Positions 31,519 to 41,024 of a DNA stretch of 64,000 bases are shown here, one piece after another. Source of the stretch: Thalassotalea euphylliae (lineage in GTDB: Bacteria > Pseudomonadota > Gammaproteobacteria > Enterobacterales > Alteromonadaceae); assembly GCF_003390375.1 (NCBI RefSeq), contig NZ_QUOT01000001.1, positions 3,162,001 through 3,226,000 of the forward strand. Reading direction: 5' to 3'. A program made the translations under genes and the position numbers. The notes below the pieces were generated by a model. The model saw only the letters and a program-made list of their open reading frames with translations, was not told where the DNA came from and did no database searches. Positions within the stretch are counted from its first letter, which is position 1. Each line of letters opens with the position of its first letter.

Positions 31519-33219
31519 GTGAGTGAACTTACTCTGGGCTTTTTGGCGTTAATGCCAATTGCTCTTTCAGCATTATTATTGGTCGGTTTGCACTGGCCAG
31601 CGAAAAAAGCCATGCCAGTAGTACTATTGGTGACCGCTTTATTAGGTTTATTTGTTTGGGACATGAGCGCCAATAGAGTGATTGCCTCTATTTTACAGGG
31701 TATGGGGATTACCGTGTCTGTGCTATGGATTGTCTTCGGCGCTATCTTCTTGCTTAACACGTTAAAACATACAGGTGCTATTGCCGTTATTCGTCAAGGA
31801 TTTACTCAAGTATCTCCTGATAGACGTATTCAAGCGATTGTGATTGCTTGGTGTTTTGGTACTTTTATTGAAGGTGCTTCTGGTTTTGGTACACCTGCTG
31901 CGATTGCCGCGCCATTATTGGTCGCCATTGGTTTCCCTGCGGTAGCTGCGGTACTGATGGGAATGATGATCCAAAGCACGCCAGTATCATTTGGTGCCGT
32001 TGGTACGCCAATCGTTATTGGTGTTAACAAAGGTTTAGATACGGTTGCCATTGAGGCGCAATTAGCTAGCCAAGGTTGGACATGGGAGCAATACCTGCAG
32101 CTTATCACGGCTGATGTTGCCATTATTCACGCCATTATTGGTACGTTAATGCCATTGTTTATGGTGATGATGCTAACCCGCTTTTTCGGCAAAAATAAAA
32201 GCTGGAAAGAAGGCTTAGAGATTTTACCTTTCGCATTATTCGCGGGTATCGCTTTCACTATTCCTTATGCACTAACAGGTATTTTCCTAGGGCCAGAATT
32301 CCCATCATTAATCGGTGGTTTAGTGAGCATGGCCATTGTTGTCAGCGCTGCTAAAAAAGGCTTCTTAACACCTAAGAATCACTGGCAATTCCCAGAAAAA
32401 TCACAATGGCCAGAAAACTGGTTAGGTAAACTGGAAATTGCTGACAACGATCTGAAAGTGACTAAGCCAATGTCACAAGTTGTTGCTTGGACGCCTTATC
32501 TATTAGTGGCTGCACTATTAGTTTGCTCTCGTGTGTTTGGTGATTTCAAAGCACTACTTAATAGCGTCAACATTGGTTTTACCGACATTCTGGGTGAAGC
32601 CGGCGTCAGTACCGCGTTTAGCCCGCTTTACTTGCCGGGTGGTTTATTACTGATTGGCGCGCTAGCAGCGGTAATGTTGCAAGGTAGCACAACTACGCGT
32701 GGTGATGCGCTAAGCAAAGCATTTAAAGAGTCGAGCAAAACTATTTTCAGTGCTGGCTTCGTGCTGATTTTCACTATCCCGATGGTGCGCTTGTTTATTA
32801 ACTCGGGCGTTAACATGGCTGATTTACCAAGCATGCCAATGAGCAGCGCGCAAATGTTTGCCACTTGGTTTGGTGATGCCTTCCCACTGATCAGCCCAAC
32901 GATTGGCGCACTAGGTGCCTTTATCGCAGGTTCAAATACTGTTTCGAACATGATGTTCAGCCAGTTCCAATATGAAGCTGCAGTCAGCTTACAGCTATCG
33001 CCTGCGATTATTATTGCTGCCCAAGCCGTTGGTGCTGCAGCCGGTAATATGATTGCCATTCACAACGTTGTTGCGGCAAGTGCCACTGTCGGCCTGCTTG
33101 GTCAAGAAGGGGCAACCTTAAGAAAAACGGTATTGCCAACGATTTACTATGTGTTATTTGCTGGCGCGTTAGTCATGTTTGCCTTATACGGCTTGCAACT
33201 GACTGGTCCACTTGGCTAA
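31519..33219 (+). CDS. lldP: L-lactate permease
   Basis: 566-residue inner-membrane transporter with about 12-14 hydrophobic helices, importing lactate with protons. The family stretch CFGTFIEGASGFGTPAAIAA (about residues 112-131) and a matching later SPTIGALGAFIAGSNTVSNM are present. GTG 31519 is preferred over TTG 31513 because AGGAG at 31506-31510 has proper spacing only to the GTG. First gene of lldP-dld-lldD. Confidence 0.95.
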   Translation: MSELTLGFLALMPIALSALLLVGLHWPAKKAMPVVLLVTALLGLFVWDMSANRVIASILQGMGITVSVLWIVFGAIFLLNTLKHTGAIAVIRQGFTQVSPDRRIQAIVIAWCFGTFIEGASGFGTPAAIAAPLLVAIGFPAVAAVLMGMMIQSTPVSFGAVGTPIVIGVNKGLDTVAIEAQLASQGWTWEQYLQLITADVAIIHAIIGTLMPLFMVMMLTRFFGKNKSWKEGLEILPFALFAGIAFTIPYALTGIFLGPEFPSLIGGLVSMAIVVSAAKKGFLTPKNHWQFPEKSQWPENWLGKLEIADNDLKVTKPMSQVVAWTPYLLVAALLVCSRVFGDFKALLNSVNIGFTDILGEAGVSTAFSPLYLPGGLLLIGALAAVMLQGSTTTRGDALSKAFKESSKTIFSAGFVLIFTIPMVRLFINSGVNMADLPSMPMSSAQMFATWFGDAFPLISPTIGALGAFIAGSNTVSNMMFSQFQYEAAVSLQLSPAIIIAAQAVGAAAGNMIAIHNVVAASATVGLLGQEGATLRKTVLPTIYYVLFAGALVMFALYGLQLTGPLG

Positions 33220-33276
33220 ACGCTAGAAAAGTTAATCCGTTACACACGTGTTAACGATTACTGATTCGAGATTAAT

Positions 33277-34977
33277 ATGGATAAGAAACGACTTATTTCA
33301 GATTTAACCGATGCGTTAGGTGAAAACAAAATTCGCGTTGGCCAGAAAAGCACCGAGCATTTTCGCACAGGTTGGCGCTCAGGTGGCGGCAGCGCGCTAG
33401 CGGTTGTCTTCCCTGAAACACTGGTTGAATTTTGGCAGGTGTTAAAGCTCTGCGTTGCTGCAGATTGCATTATGATCATGCAAGCAGCAAACACTGGTCT
33501 TACAGAGGGTTCAACACCTAGTGGTGATGACTACGACAGAGAAATTGTAATCATCAATACCTTGGCAATGAACAAGCTCTTAGTATTAGGTGACGGTGAG
33601 CAAGTGATCAGTTTCCCTGGTACAACCTTACATACCTTGGAAAAAACACTTAAGCCGCTTAATCGCGCACCGCATTCGGTAATAGGGTCTTCTTGCCTAG
33701 GTGCTTCGATTGTTGGTGGCATTGCCAATAATTCCGGTGGCGCATTGGTGAAACGTGGTCCTGCGTATACGGAATTGTCTTTGTATGCGTGGGTTGACGA
33801 GCAAGGTCAGCTGGAATTAGTCAATCACTTAGGTATCGACTTGGGTGATACGCCTGAGCAAATCTTAGCGAACTTAGAAGCAGAAAAATTCTCGCTGGCA
33901 AGTTTAGCGACCGAAGAAAAAGCCAGTGCCAGCGACTACCTTGAGCGTTTACGCGATGTCGATGCCGACACGCCAAGTCGTTTTAATGCCGATACGACTC
34001 GTCTTTATGAAGCCAGTGGCTGTGCCGGTAAAGTTGCTGTATTTGCAGTGCGTTTAGATACGTTTGAAGTCGCTAAACAAGAGCAAACCTATTATATCGG
34101 TACCAATAACCCTGATACCTTAACTCACTTGCGTCGCCATATTCTCAGCACCTTCAAGCACCTGCCAGAAGTGGGTGAGTATATGCACCGTGATATTTTC
34201 GATATCGCTGCCAAATACGGTAAAGACACTTTCTTAAGTATTGAGCATTTAGGTACCGACAGATTACCTAAGCTGTTTGCCTTAAAAGGCCGTGTGGACG
34301 CTACCTTAAACAAGGTGCCATTATTGCCTAAGTATATGAGCGATCGCGTATTGCAAGTGGCAAGTAAGTGTTTTCCACAGCATTTACCTGAGCGCATGTT
34401 GGCTTATCGTGACAAGTACGAACATCACTTAATTTTGAAAATGAGTGATGAAGGCATTGCCGAAGCGTCTAGCTTTTTGGCGAGCTATTTCAAAGAGAAC
34501 CCTGACGCTGGTGATTACTTTGAATGTCAGCCAGACGAAGCGGCTAAAGCTTATTTGCAACGTTTTGCGGCGGCGGGTGCTGCCATTCGTTATCAAACCC
34601 TACACGACAATACCGTTGGCGATATTTTAGCCTTAGATATTGCGCTTAAGCGCAATGACCCATTGTGGCAAGAGCAACTGCCAGAGTCGATCGCCAGCCA
34701 AATCGATAAGTCATTATATTATGGACATTTCTTCTGCTATGTCTTCCACCAAGACTATGTCCTGAAAAAAGGTGCCGATGCCAAAAAAGTGAAAAAAGAA
34801 ATGCTCGCGCTACTCGACTCTCGCGGGGCGAAATACCCTGCTGAGCACAACGTCGGTCACCTTTATGAAGCAGAACCGGGCGTAAAGGCCTTTTATCAAC
34901 AGCTTGACCCAACCAATAGCTTTAACCCAGGCGTTGGCCAAATGGACAAGCACAAACGCAACTGTGCTTGCTATTAA
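33277..34977 (+). CDS. dld: Quinone-dependent D-lactate dehydrogenase
   Basis: Membrane-associated FAD enzyme oxidising D-lactate to pyruvate and feeding electrons to quinone. 566 residues: FAD-binding PP loop (MIMQAANTGLTEGSTPSGDD, GSSCLGASIVGGIANNSGGA) then the membrane-binding Dld C-terminal domain. Length equals the E. coli type. Lies between lldP and lldD, so the operon handles both lactate stereoisomers. Confidence 0.95.
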   Translation: MDKKRLISDLTDALGENKIRVGQKSTEHFRTGWRSGGGSALAVVFPETLVEFWQVLKLCVAADCIMIMQAANTGLTEGSTPSGDDYDREIVIINTLAMNKLLVLGDGEQVISFPGTTLHTLEKTLKPLNRAPHSVIGSSCLGASIVGGIANNSGGALVKRGPAYTELSLYAWVDEQGQLELVNHLGIDLGDTPEQILANLEAEKFSLASLATEEKASASDYLERLRDVDADTPSRFNADTTRLYEASGCAGKVAVFAVRLDTFEVAKQEQTYYIGTNNPDTLTHLRRHILSTFKHLPEVGEYMHRDIFDIAAKYGKDTFLSIEHLGTDRLPKLFALKGRVDATLNKVPLLPKYMSDRVLQVASKCFPQHLPERMLAYRDKYEHHLILKMSDEGIAEASSFLASYFKENPDAGDYFECQPDEAAKAYLQRFAAAGAAIRYQTLHDNTVGDILALDIALKRNDPLWQEQLPESIASQIDKSLYYGHFFCYVFHQDYVLKKGADAKKVKKEMLALLDSRGAKYPAEHNVGHLYEAEPGVKAFYQQLDPTNSFNPGVGQMDKHKRNCACY

Positions 34978-35009
34978 TCAGTTAAGAATTAAAGTAGGAG
35001 AAGCTGACA

Positions 35010-36158
35010 ATGATGCGATTAAGCCAATGTCATAACTTTCATGATTTTAGAAAACTAGCAAAACAGCGCCTGCCGGGCCCTATCTTTAACTACATTGATG
35101 GCGGCGCCGACGACGAAACTACGTATCGTCGCAACACCGGTGCGTTTGAAGGCTGCGATTTATTGCCAAGCGTACTGACCGGTGTTGAAGATGTTGATTT
35201 ATCAACTACTGTGATGGGGCAAAAGCTGGATATGCCAGTGTACTGCTCACCAACAGCACTGCAGCGCTTATTCCACCACAAAGGTGAGCGCGCTGTAGCG
35301 CTAGCGGCAGAAAAATACGGCACTATGTTTGGTGTTTCTTCACTAGGTACGGTTAGCCTTGAAGAAATTGCTGAGCTAGTAGATACTCCGCAAGTTTACC
35401 AGTTCTACTTCCACAAAGATCGCGGCTTAAACAAAGCCATGATGGAGCGTGCCAAAGCAGCTGGCGTTAAAGTGATGATGCTAACCGTTGATTCAATCAC
35501 CGGTGGTAACCGTGAGCGTGACTTACGTACTGGCTTCTCAATTCCGTTTCGCTTAACGCTTGCGGGCATGATTCAATTTGCTATTAAGCCAATGTGGGGC
35601 ATTAACTATGTTACCCATGAAAGCTTTAGCCTACCTCAGCTAGATGCACACATTGATATGGGCAATGGCAGTAGCTCGATTGGTGATTACTTCACTAAAA
35701 TGCTCGATCCATCAATGAACTGGCAAGATGTTGAAGAGATGGTGAAGTTCTGGGATGGCGAGTTCTGTTTAAAAGGCATTATGACGGTTGAAGATGCAAA
35801 ACGCGCCGCCGATATTGGCTGTACTGGCATCGTGATCTCTAACCACGGTGGCCGTCAGCTTGATGGCTCTCGCAGTTCATTCGACCAACTGGCAGAAATT
35901 GTTGATGCCGTGGGTGATCGTATTGACGTGCTGTTCGACAGTGGTGTGCAGCGCGGTACGCATGTGCTTAAAGCCTTATCATTGGGTGCAAAAGCTGTTG
36001 GCATTGGTCGCGGATACTTGTACCCATTAGCCGCAGCAGGTCAACCGGGTGTTGAGCGTATGCTTGGCTTGATGAAAGAAGAGTTGTTACGTGATATGCG
36101 CTTAATGGGCTGCAACTCACTGGATCAACTATCACGCGGTAACTTACGTTTTAGATAG
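35010..36158 (+). CDS. lldD: FMN-dependent L-lactate dehydrogenase (quinone)
   Basis: Oxidises L-lactate to pyruvate. 382 residues with the alpha-hydroxy-acid oxidase barrel: N-terminal FNYIDGGADDETTYRRN, catalytic His and FMN motif ISNHGGRQLDGSRS near residue 277, LFDSGVQRGTHVLKAL near 311. Start ATG 35010 follows AGGAG with about nine bases spacing. Last gene of the lactate operon; a strong terminator follows. Confidence 0.95.
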   Translation: MMRLSQCHNFHDFRKLAKQRLPGPIFNYIDGGADDETTYRRNTGAFEGCDLLPSVLTGVEDVDLSTTVMGQKLDMPVYCSPTALQRLFHHKGERAVALAAEKYGTMFGVSSLGTVSLEEIAELVDTPQVYQFYFHKDRGLNKAMMERAKAAGVKVMMLTVDSITGGNRERDLRTGFSIPFRLTLAGMIQFAIKPMWGINYVTHESFSLPQLDAHIDMGNGSSSIGDYFTKMLDPSMNWQDVEEMVKFWDGEFCLKGIMTVEDAKRAADIGCTGIVISNHGGRQLDGSRSSFDQLAEIVDAVGDRIDVLFDSGVQRGTHVLKALSLGAKAVGIGRGYLYPLAAAGQPGVERMLGLMKEELLRDMRLMGCNSLDQLSRGNLRFR

Positions 36159-36245
36159 CGATTTAGGTGCTAGCCTAACGTTGATATCGCCAATATATTA
36201 ACAGCAATTAACACGACATAGGTTGCTGGTAGTTAAATTAAAAAA

Positions 36246-36278
36246 GCCGATACAAATTGAGTTTGTATCGGCATTTTA
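36246..36278 (+). terminator. Terminator of the lactate operon
   Basis: GCCGATACAAA and TTTGTATCGGC form an 11-bp stem with a 5-base loop, followed by ATTTTAT. It is symmetric enough to serve the convergent gene ending at 36296 as well. Confidence 0.9.
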
Positions 36279-36295
36279 TCATCAACTTCAGGTCA

Positions 36296-37039
36296 CTAAT
36301 TGTTGGTAGCTTTGTAGTGAACTTGCCGAATTTCAAGAAACTCGCCATTAGCAACTCCCTGCTCGATAATCTTCTCTAACTCAGCTTTGCGATGAAAAAG
36401 CTTTGAATTTGGCGAAATGACAAAATGTGATTGCTTTCTCAAGTATTGAGGCTGCCAAGTAGACTTGACTATATCTTCAGTTAAACCCATTTGTTGCAGT
36501 ACAGTCTTAGTACTCAGATTCGTATGAAAAAAACCGTCAATTCGATTGTGCTTCAGCAGCAATATTTTTTGTTCTAACGTATTAACCGTGATTTTTTTTG
36601 ATGCCTTATCGTTATCAAATATTGGGAAGACTTCTGAGCCAGTGTTTAAGCCAATGGCAGCGTTGATGAGTTGCCGATAATTGGTGATTTTATCTTTGTC
36701 ATCGTGATTGACGAAAAGGTACTCGGTAATTGGGCTGTAGGCGGGTTGCAAAAAGGTGAGTGCTGGATTTTCTCGGTAGTTGAGAATAATGATATCGATA
36801 GTGCCTTTCTCAAGCTCCTTGATTCGCCGCGCCAATGGCATAGGTTTGATATTGACTTTCAGGTTGAGCTTTTGGCCGAGGTAGCGCATATATTTGGCGT
36901 GTAAACCTTTGGGAAAATCTGGCGATACCGATGCGGTAACTACACAACCTTCGGCATGCGAAGCAGTGTCTTGGGCAAACAGAGTAACAGGCGGTGTAAA
37001 AAACACTGACAATAGTATGATTATTAGCCGATTACTCAT
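36296..37039 (-). CDS. Periplasmic substrate-binding-like protein (SBP_bac_3 type)
   Basis: 247 residues from ATG 37039 (MSNRLIIILLSVFFTPPVTL signal peptide, cleavage near LFA-QD). The mature protein has the two-lobe binding fold of amino-acid-type solute receptors (VVTASVSPDFPKGLHAKYMR, KGTIDIIILNYRENP, GLNTGSEVFP). No transporter genes adjoin it, so it may be a stand-alone sensor-like SBP. A TTG at 37099 with GGAGG directly before it would add 20 residues but places the signal peptide internally and leaves too little spacing. Confidence 0.8.
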   Translation of the reverse strand: MSNRLIIILLSVFFTPPVTLFAQDTASHAEGCVVTASVSPDFPKGLHAKYMRYLGQKLNLKVNIKPMPLARRIKELEKGTIDIIILNYRENPALTFLQPAYSPITEYLFVNHDDKDKITNYRQLINAAIGLNTGSEVFPIFDNDKASKKITVNTLEQKILLLKHNRIDGFFHTNLSTKTVLQQMGLTEDIVKSTWQPQYLRKQSHFVISPNSKLFHRKAELEKIIEQGVANGEFLEIRQVHYKATNN

Positions 37040-37099
37040 GGTGCGCAATGTCGAAAGCCTTCCACTAATGTTGGTTTGAACACTTGTTGTTGGTATCAA

Positions 37100-37523
37100 C
37101 CTCCAGCCTATTTGGTCAGGCGATGTTACGGCAAAACTCAGCTAGCTGATTTAATAATACTTAGCTGAAGGTAATGCCCTGCGTTGACTCAGGCGCTTTG
37201 TTTTACTTTAGGTGCTGTCTATTAAGTATAGTGCTCTTCACTCAAGGCGGCTGTTTTTCTTAGGTGGTAGCTGGCTGATACCTGGCTTCTAACTATTTAA
37301 GTTATTGAGCAGTAAATAATTACTAGTAAGTGTCAGATTATTTAACACCGTCTTTTGTTGAGAAAAAAGTCGAACTTTAACTCTATGATAATTAGATGTT
37401 TTTTATAATGGTGTTGTTTTTGCTAAAGCACATGTTAACTATCATGTTAAACAAACTAACTATTTGTTTAACATAGAAAACATTATTGTTTTATCTTTTA
37501 ATTAACTTGTTTTAGGTTGTAGC
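37100..37523. other. Intergenic region before the PEP-CTERM gene
   Basis: About 420 AT-rich bases with no supported gene. An inverted word pair, TTAACTATCATGTTAA at about 37435-37450 and further GTTTAAC/TTGTTTAACA nearby, could be regulatory, but nothing firm can be assigned. Confidence 0.45.
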
Positions 37524-38231
37524 ATGTTGAAGTCTTTTAAAAGCCTTTCATTTTTATCTTTATTCCTAACTTTTACTAATGCGCAAGCCAATATTATTAT
37601 TGATACCAGTTTGTGGACATTGGCAGAATCTCCTGCACGTGGCGGCTCGCAAGGTATTACCAGTGCAAATGGCAATCAAGCAATACAAAATAACAATGCC
37701 AATGGCGCTTTAATTAGTGATTTTATCTTTGATGGTGATTTTGTATTTAGTGGTTTTATGACACCGACTTCGGATTTATTTGATGATGACGATATTCTCG
37801 GTGTTGTGTTTGGCTGGCAGGACGAACGAAATCACTACCGCTTGGGTTGGGAGCAAGGTGGCTTAAACGATCGTGGTGACCGCGCAGACGGCCGATTCTC
37901 CGTCTCAAGTGGTCTGTTTTTAGTAAAAGAAGTTGATGGTGTTTCAAGCACCTTGTTCGAGCAGGAATTGTTTTGGCAAGATGATATTAATTATCGCTTT
38001 AGCGTTGCACGTTCAGGTGAGGAAATTTCATTTAGCTTAGGTGGTGTAGAGCAGTCATTTACCGATAATAGCTTTACCACTGGTCATGTTGGCTTTTACA
38101 CAGAGAGTCAAACCGCACGTTTTTCAAGCCTAGCTGGCCGCCCAAACAGTGCTGAAATTCCAGAGCCAGATACCTTAGCCTTGCTTGGTTTAGTTTTACT
38201 TGGCGTCGCGGTGCGTAAATCTCGCCGTTAA
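37524..38231 (+). CDS. PEP-CTERM sorting-domain exported protein
   Basis: 235 residues: signal peptide (about 1-22, ending ANA-NI), a beta-rich domain of concanavalin/LamG-like appearance (GVVFGWQDERNHYRLGWEQG, VGFYTESQTARFSSL), and a C-terminal PEP-CTERM tail (IPEPDTLALLGLVLLGVAV followed by RKSRR). Such tails are handled by exosortase/EpsH systems and linked to exopolysaccharide. No exosortase gene is in the window, so it must act in trans. Confidence 0.88.
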   Translation: MLKSFKSLSFLSLFLTFTNAQANIIIDTSLWTLAESPARGGSQGITSANGNQAIQNNNANGALISDFIFDGDFVFSGFMTPTSDLFDDDDILGVVFGWQDERNHYRLGWEQGGLNDRGDRADGRFSVSSGLFLVKEVDGVSSTLFEQELFWQDDINYRFSVARSGEEISFSLGGVEQSFTDNSFTTGHVGFYTESQTARFSSLAGRPNSAEIPEPDTLALLGLVLLGVAVRKSRR

Positions 38232-38460
38232 GCTAATGCAAGGCTAGTAGTGTGAATGCTGATTTGCCTAAAGCTATAAAGCAGATCAGCTAGTCACTCG
38301 GTTATTTCAATAAAACCACCGCCACCGCTGCGTTACTCAGGTTATTGTCAGCAATAGTTGAACTTATTTAGTCATTTTCGACATAGCGACGTTGCTTATT
38401 ATTTGTTAACGTGAGTAAGTATTAATTGTTACTACTTACAAAGAGTTGATAGGGAAGTTC

Positions 38461-39246
38461 ATGATCCGAGTGCTTTTTAATAAAAAGGGTGGGGTAGGTA
38501 AATCAAGCCTTGCTGTTAATCTTGCAGCGATGTCGGCTGCAGATGGTTTACGTACCTTAGTGTTAGATCTGGATACGCAGTGCAATACCTCTTCTTATTT
38601 ATCCGCGCTTGATATTGGTGATGATGACTCTATCGCGGCGCTATTTGAACAGACCATTACCTTTCATTTACGCAAACGTCCTATCATTGAGTATTGCCAA
38701 CCAACGAGTTACGAGAACTTGTTTATTATTCGTGGCTCTGAGCGAATTAAAGAACTTGAAAGTGAACTCGATAGTCGTCACAAAATCTATAAATTACGCG
38801 ATGCACTAGCGACTTTGCGTGATGATTTTGACCGCATTTACATTGACACACCACCTGCGCTGAATTTTTACAGCCTGTCTGCTTTAATTGCGGCAGATAG
38901 TTGCTTAATCCCTATCGATTGTGATGATTTTGCACGTCAGGGGCTGTATAGCTTACAGCAGCAAATTCAAGAGATTAAAGAAGATCACAACGAAAGTTTG
39001 CACGTCGAAGGTATTATTGCTAACCAGTATATGGCGAATGCCAATTTACCGGGTCGTATTATTCAAGAGCTGATTGAGGAAGGTTACCCAGTTATTGCTG
39101 ACTATATTCCACAGTCGGTAAAAATGCGTGAATCACATCAACAAAAGTCACCCCTAATTCATATGGCGCCGAAGCATAAGCTAACATTGGCTGTGGCAGC
39201 CTGCTATGACGTTATTGAAGAGCAAGCGTCAGCTAGTGAGCCATAG
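38461..39246 (+). CDS. ParA-family ATPase
   Basis: 261 residues. Deviant Walker A KKGGVGKSS at residues about 8-16, Walker B-like YIDTPPAL, and ParA motif LVLDLDTQCNTSSYL. ATG 38461 is preferred to one at 38446 because AGGGA sits six bases upstream and the conserved strand MIRVLFNKKGG starts there. No parB or parS-like cluster is adjacent; it is a single-gene unit with its own terminator, so its cargo is unknown. Confidence 0.88.
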   Translation: MIRVLFNKKGGVGKSSLAVNLAAMSAADGLRTLVLDLDTQCNTSSYLSALDIGDDDSIAALFEQTITFHLRKRPIIEYCQPTSYENLFIIRGSERIKELESELDSRHKIYKLRDALATLRDDFDRIYIDTPPALNFYSLSALIAADSCLIPIDCDDFARQGLYSLQQQIQEIKEDHNESLHVEGIIANQYMANANLPGRIIQELIEEGYPVIADYIPQSVKMRESHQQKSPLIHMAPKHKLTLAVAACYDVIEEQASASEP

Positions 39247-39279
39247 TGCTATGCTTAGGACGGGTCAAGGGCAATAAAA

Positions 39280-39305
39280 AAGGCTTCCAATGGAAGCCTT
39301 TTACT
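39280..39305 (+). terminator. Terminator after parA-like gene
   Basis: AAGGCTTCCA/TGGAAGCCTT stem followed by TTACTTTT; also preceded by an A-run, so it can work in both directions for the convergent spondin-domain gene. Confidence 0.88.
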
Positions 39306-39349
39306 TTTCTTACGCCGCTAAGAGTAAGTTAATAATAACGTCACGATTA

Positions 39350-40198
39350 TTATCGAGTGCGTGTAATGGTGACTTTTGCCGTAGGGTTATCCCAACGGTG
39401 ACCTTCAGTTAACACAGAAGTGCTTAAACCTTCCATGCTTGGGTCGGTAGCATTGGCGCTAGTCGTTGCACCACGATGGAAGTGTACGCGATCAAATAAA
39501 TCATCACGTGCTGCATCGAAGCCAGCTGCTGCACCGCCGCCACCTGCTGCTGCTGCCGCAGGACCAGGCATAGTATCAGCCGTTTCAGTGTTTGCTTCTG
39601 TGCCAGAGTCCCATGTTGGTGTCATAAAGCTTGCGCTTTGGCCGACAGTCATGTTACTCACATCCATCGCATTTAATGCGGTAAAAGCATCATTGGTATT
39701 CACTAACATGGTTGCAAACGATAGTCGAAGGTTATCGGTGTCTAACGCTGGTACAACAAGCGTATAAGTATTACCAATTGAACGCGGTGGAATTGGGCCA
39801 CTACCTGATTGTGAGTCAAGGTAATAGACAGAGCCCATTGCTTCGCTAAGTAAACTTGCGTTGCTGCCGCCCTCTGCTAATTCTTCAATCGCTACGCTCG
39901 CTGGCTCACCATCGGTGAATGCGCTGTAACCTGCCTCATGCAAAATAATTGCTGCTGGCGAGAATGGTTGAGCGTAAGTTAAGTTAGTAATTTGTACTGT
40001 GTAGACTGCTGTAGTGCCAGTGCCGTCCTGACCATCTTGACCCGCAGGACCTGCTGGGCCAGCCGGACCTGCTGGTCCTTGCTCACCTTGTGGGCCTTGA
40101 GCACCGTCAGCGCCATCGTCACCGTCGTCAAAACAGCCACCTAGGCCCAATGCCAATGACAAAACCAAGAGTCTCACGCTAAGTGTTGACTTTCTCAT
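39350..40198 (-). CDS. Spondin-domain lipoprotein with collagen-like linker
   Basis: 282 residues. Lipoprotein signal with lipobox LGLGGC (Cys at 22), an acidic stretch, then about eight Gly-x-y collagen-like triplets (GPQGEQGPAGPAGPAGPAG), then a Spondin_N-type domain (VQITNLTYAQPFSPAAIILH ... VTITRTR). A Gly/Ala-rich loop (PGPAAAAAGGGGAAAG) lies near residue 215. Probably anchored to the outer membrane and displayed by the stiff triplet linker. It lies 16 bases downstream of a related gene, so the pair is an operon. Confidence 0.85.
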   Translation of the reverse strand: MRKSTLSVRLLVLSLALGLGGCFDDGDDGADGAQGPQGEQGPAGPAGPAGPAGQDGQDGTGTTAVYTVQITNLTYAQPFSPAAIILHEAGYSAFTDGEPASVAIEELAEGGSNASLLSEAMGSVYYLDSQSGSGPIPPRSIGNTYTLVVPALDTDNLRLSFATMLVNTNDAFTALNAMDVSNMTVGQSASFMTPTWDSGTEANTETADTMPGPAAAAAGGGGAAAGFDAARDDLFDRVHFHRGATTSANATDPSMEGLSTSVLTEGHRWDNPTAKVTITRTR

Positions 40199-40214
40199 GA
40201 TTTACTCCTCCAAC

Positions 40215-41024
40215 TTATGGTGCTGGTACAGTAATAGTAACGCGAGCAACAGGGTTTAACCAACGGTGTACAGTAGAGTCAAGGTCGCTAGCGCCACCTG
40301 AATCGCTTGTGTCACCTAAAACGTTACGGTGAATATGTACTGGACCATCTGTACCATCTTCAACTTGACCACTTTCGATAACGGCACCAACACCTGTACC
40401 ACCTGTGCCTAATGGCACTGGAGAAGCGCCGCCACCGGCAACACCAGGTACGCCATAGCCGCCTAGTGCATTACCTGTACCTGCTTCAGTAACATCAGTA
40501 CGTGCACTGTTTAATTCGTCGTTTAATTCAGTACCAGCGTCATATGCGTTTAGGAAATAAGTGTATGTGCCTGGTTCTGTTGGGATGACAATTGAGTCTA
40601 AACCAACGAAAGCATCGTTAGTTGGTACCAACATAGACAGTAAAGATAAGTAAGGCTTGTCCATGGTATCGAACGGGTAACTAAGTGTCATTGATGGTGC
40701 TAGTAAACCACCAAAACGGTGCCAAGTGTTTGAACCATTGTCAGTATCTTCTGGTCCAAGTAAGGCTTCGAAGTTTTGACCGCTAGAAGCTGCATTTTGC
40801 TCGTCTTCAATAACACCGGCCTCTGCTAACCATGCTAGTGCAGTTGAAGCTTCTTCACCCACTTCAAATGCGTCAACTGTGTTGTCATGAGCAATCACTA
40901 AACGTGGTGTGAAGTTTTGTGCGTGTGTAAGGTTGGTAATGCTAATATCGATAGTTTGCGCGTTGGCGAAGCTTGAAGCTGCGAGCCCGAACGCTAGGCC
41001 TGTTACAACTTTGTTAAATCTCAT
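40215..41024 (-). CDS. Secreted spondin-domain protein
   Basis: 269 residues: Sec signal (ending SFANA-QT at about 23) and one Spondin_N-type domain (DISITNLTHAQNFTPRLVIA ... VARVTITVPAP). Shares the layout of the downstream lipoprotein, including the motifs SLLSMLVPTNDAFVGL (compare FATMLVNTNDAFTAL), HIHRN (HFHRG) and the C-terminal RWLNPVARVTIT (RWDNPTAKVTIT). The two arose by duplication. A Gly/Pro-rich loop lies near residue 190. Cell-surface or matrix role inferred from the family only. Confidence 0.85.
   Translation of the reverse strand: MRFNKVVTGLAFGLAASSFANAQTIDISITNLTHAQNFTPRLVIAHDNTVDAFEVGEEASTALAWLAEAGVIEDEQNAASSGQNFEALLGPEDTDNGSNTWHRFGGLLAPSMTLSYPFDTMDKPYLSLLSMLVPTNDAFVGLDSIVIPTEPGTYTYFLNAYDAGTELNDELNSARTDVTEAGTGNALGGYGVPGVAGGGASPVPLGTGGTGVGAVIESGQVEDGTDGPVHIHRNVLGDTSDSGGASDLDSTVHRWLNPVARVTITVPAP

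Noticed and set aside
31335..31760. 141-residue minus-strand frame overlapping the lldP start
   Set aside because: It is antisense to the conserved lldP N-terminus and its promoter region, and its sequence shows no family features.
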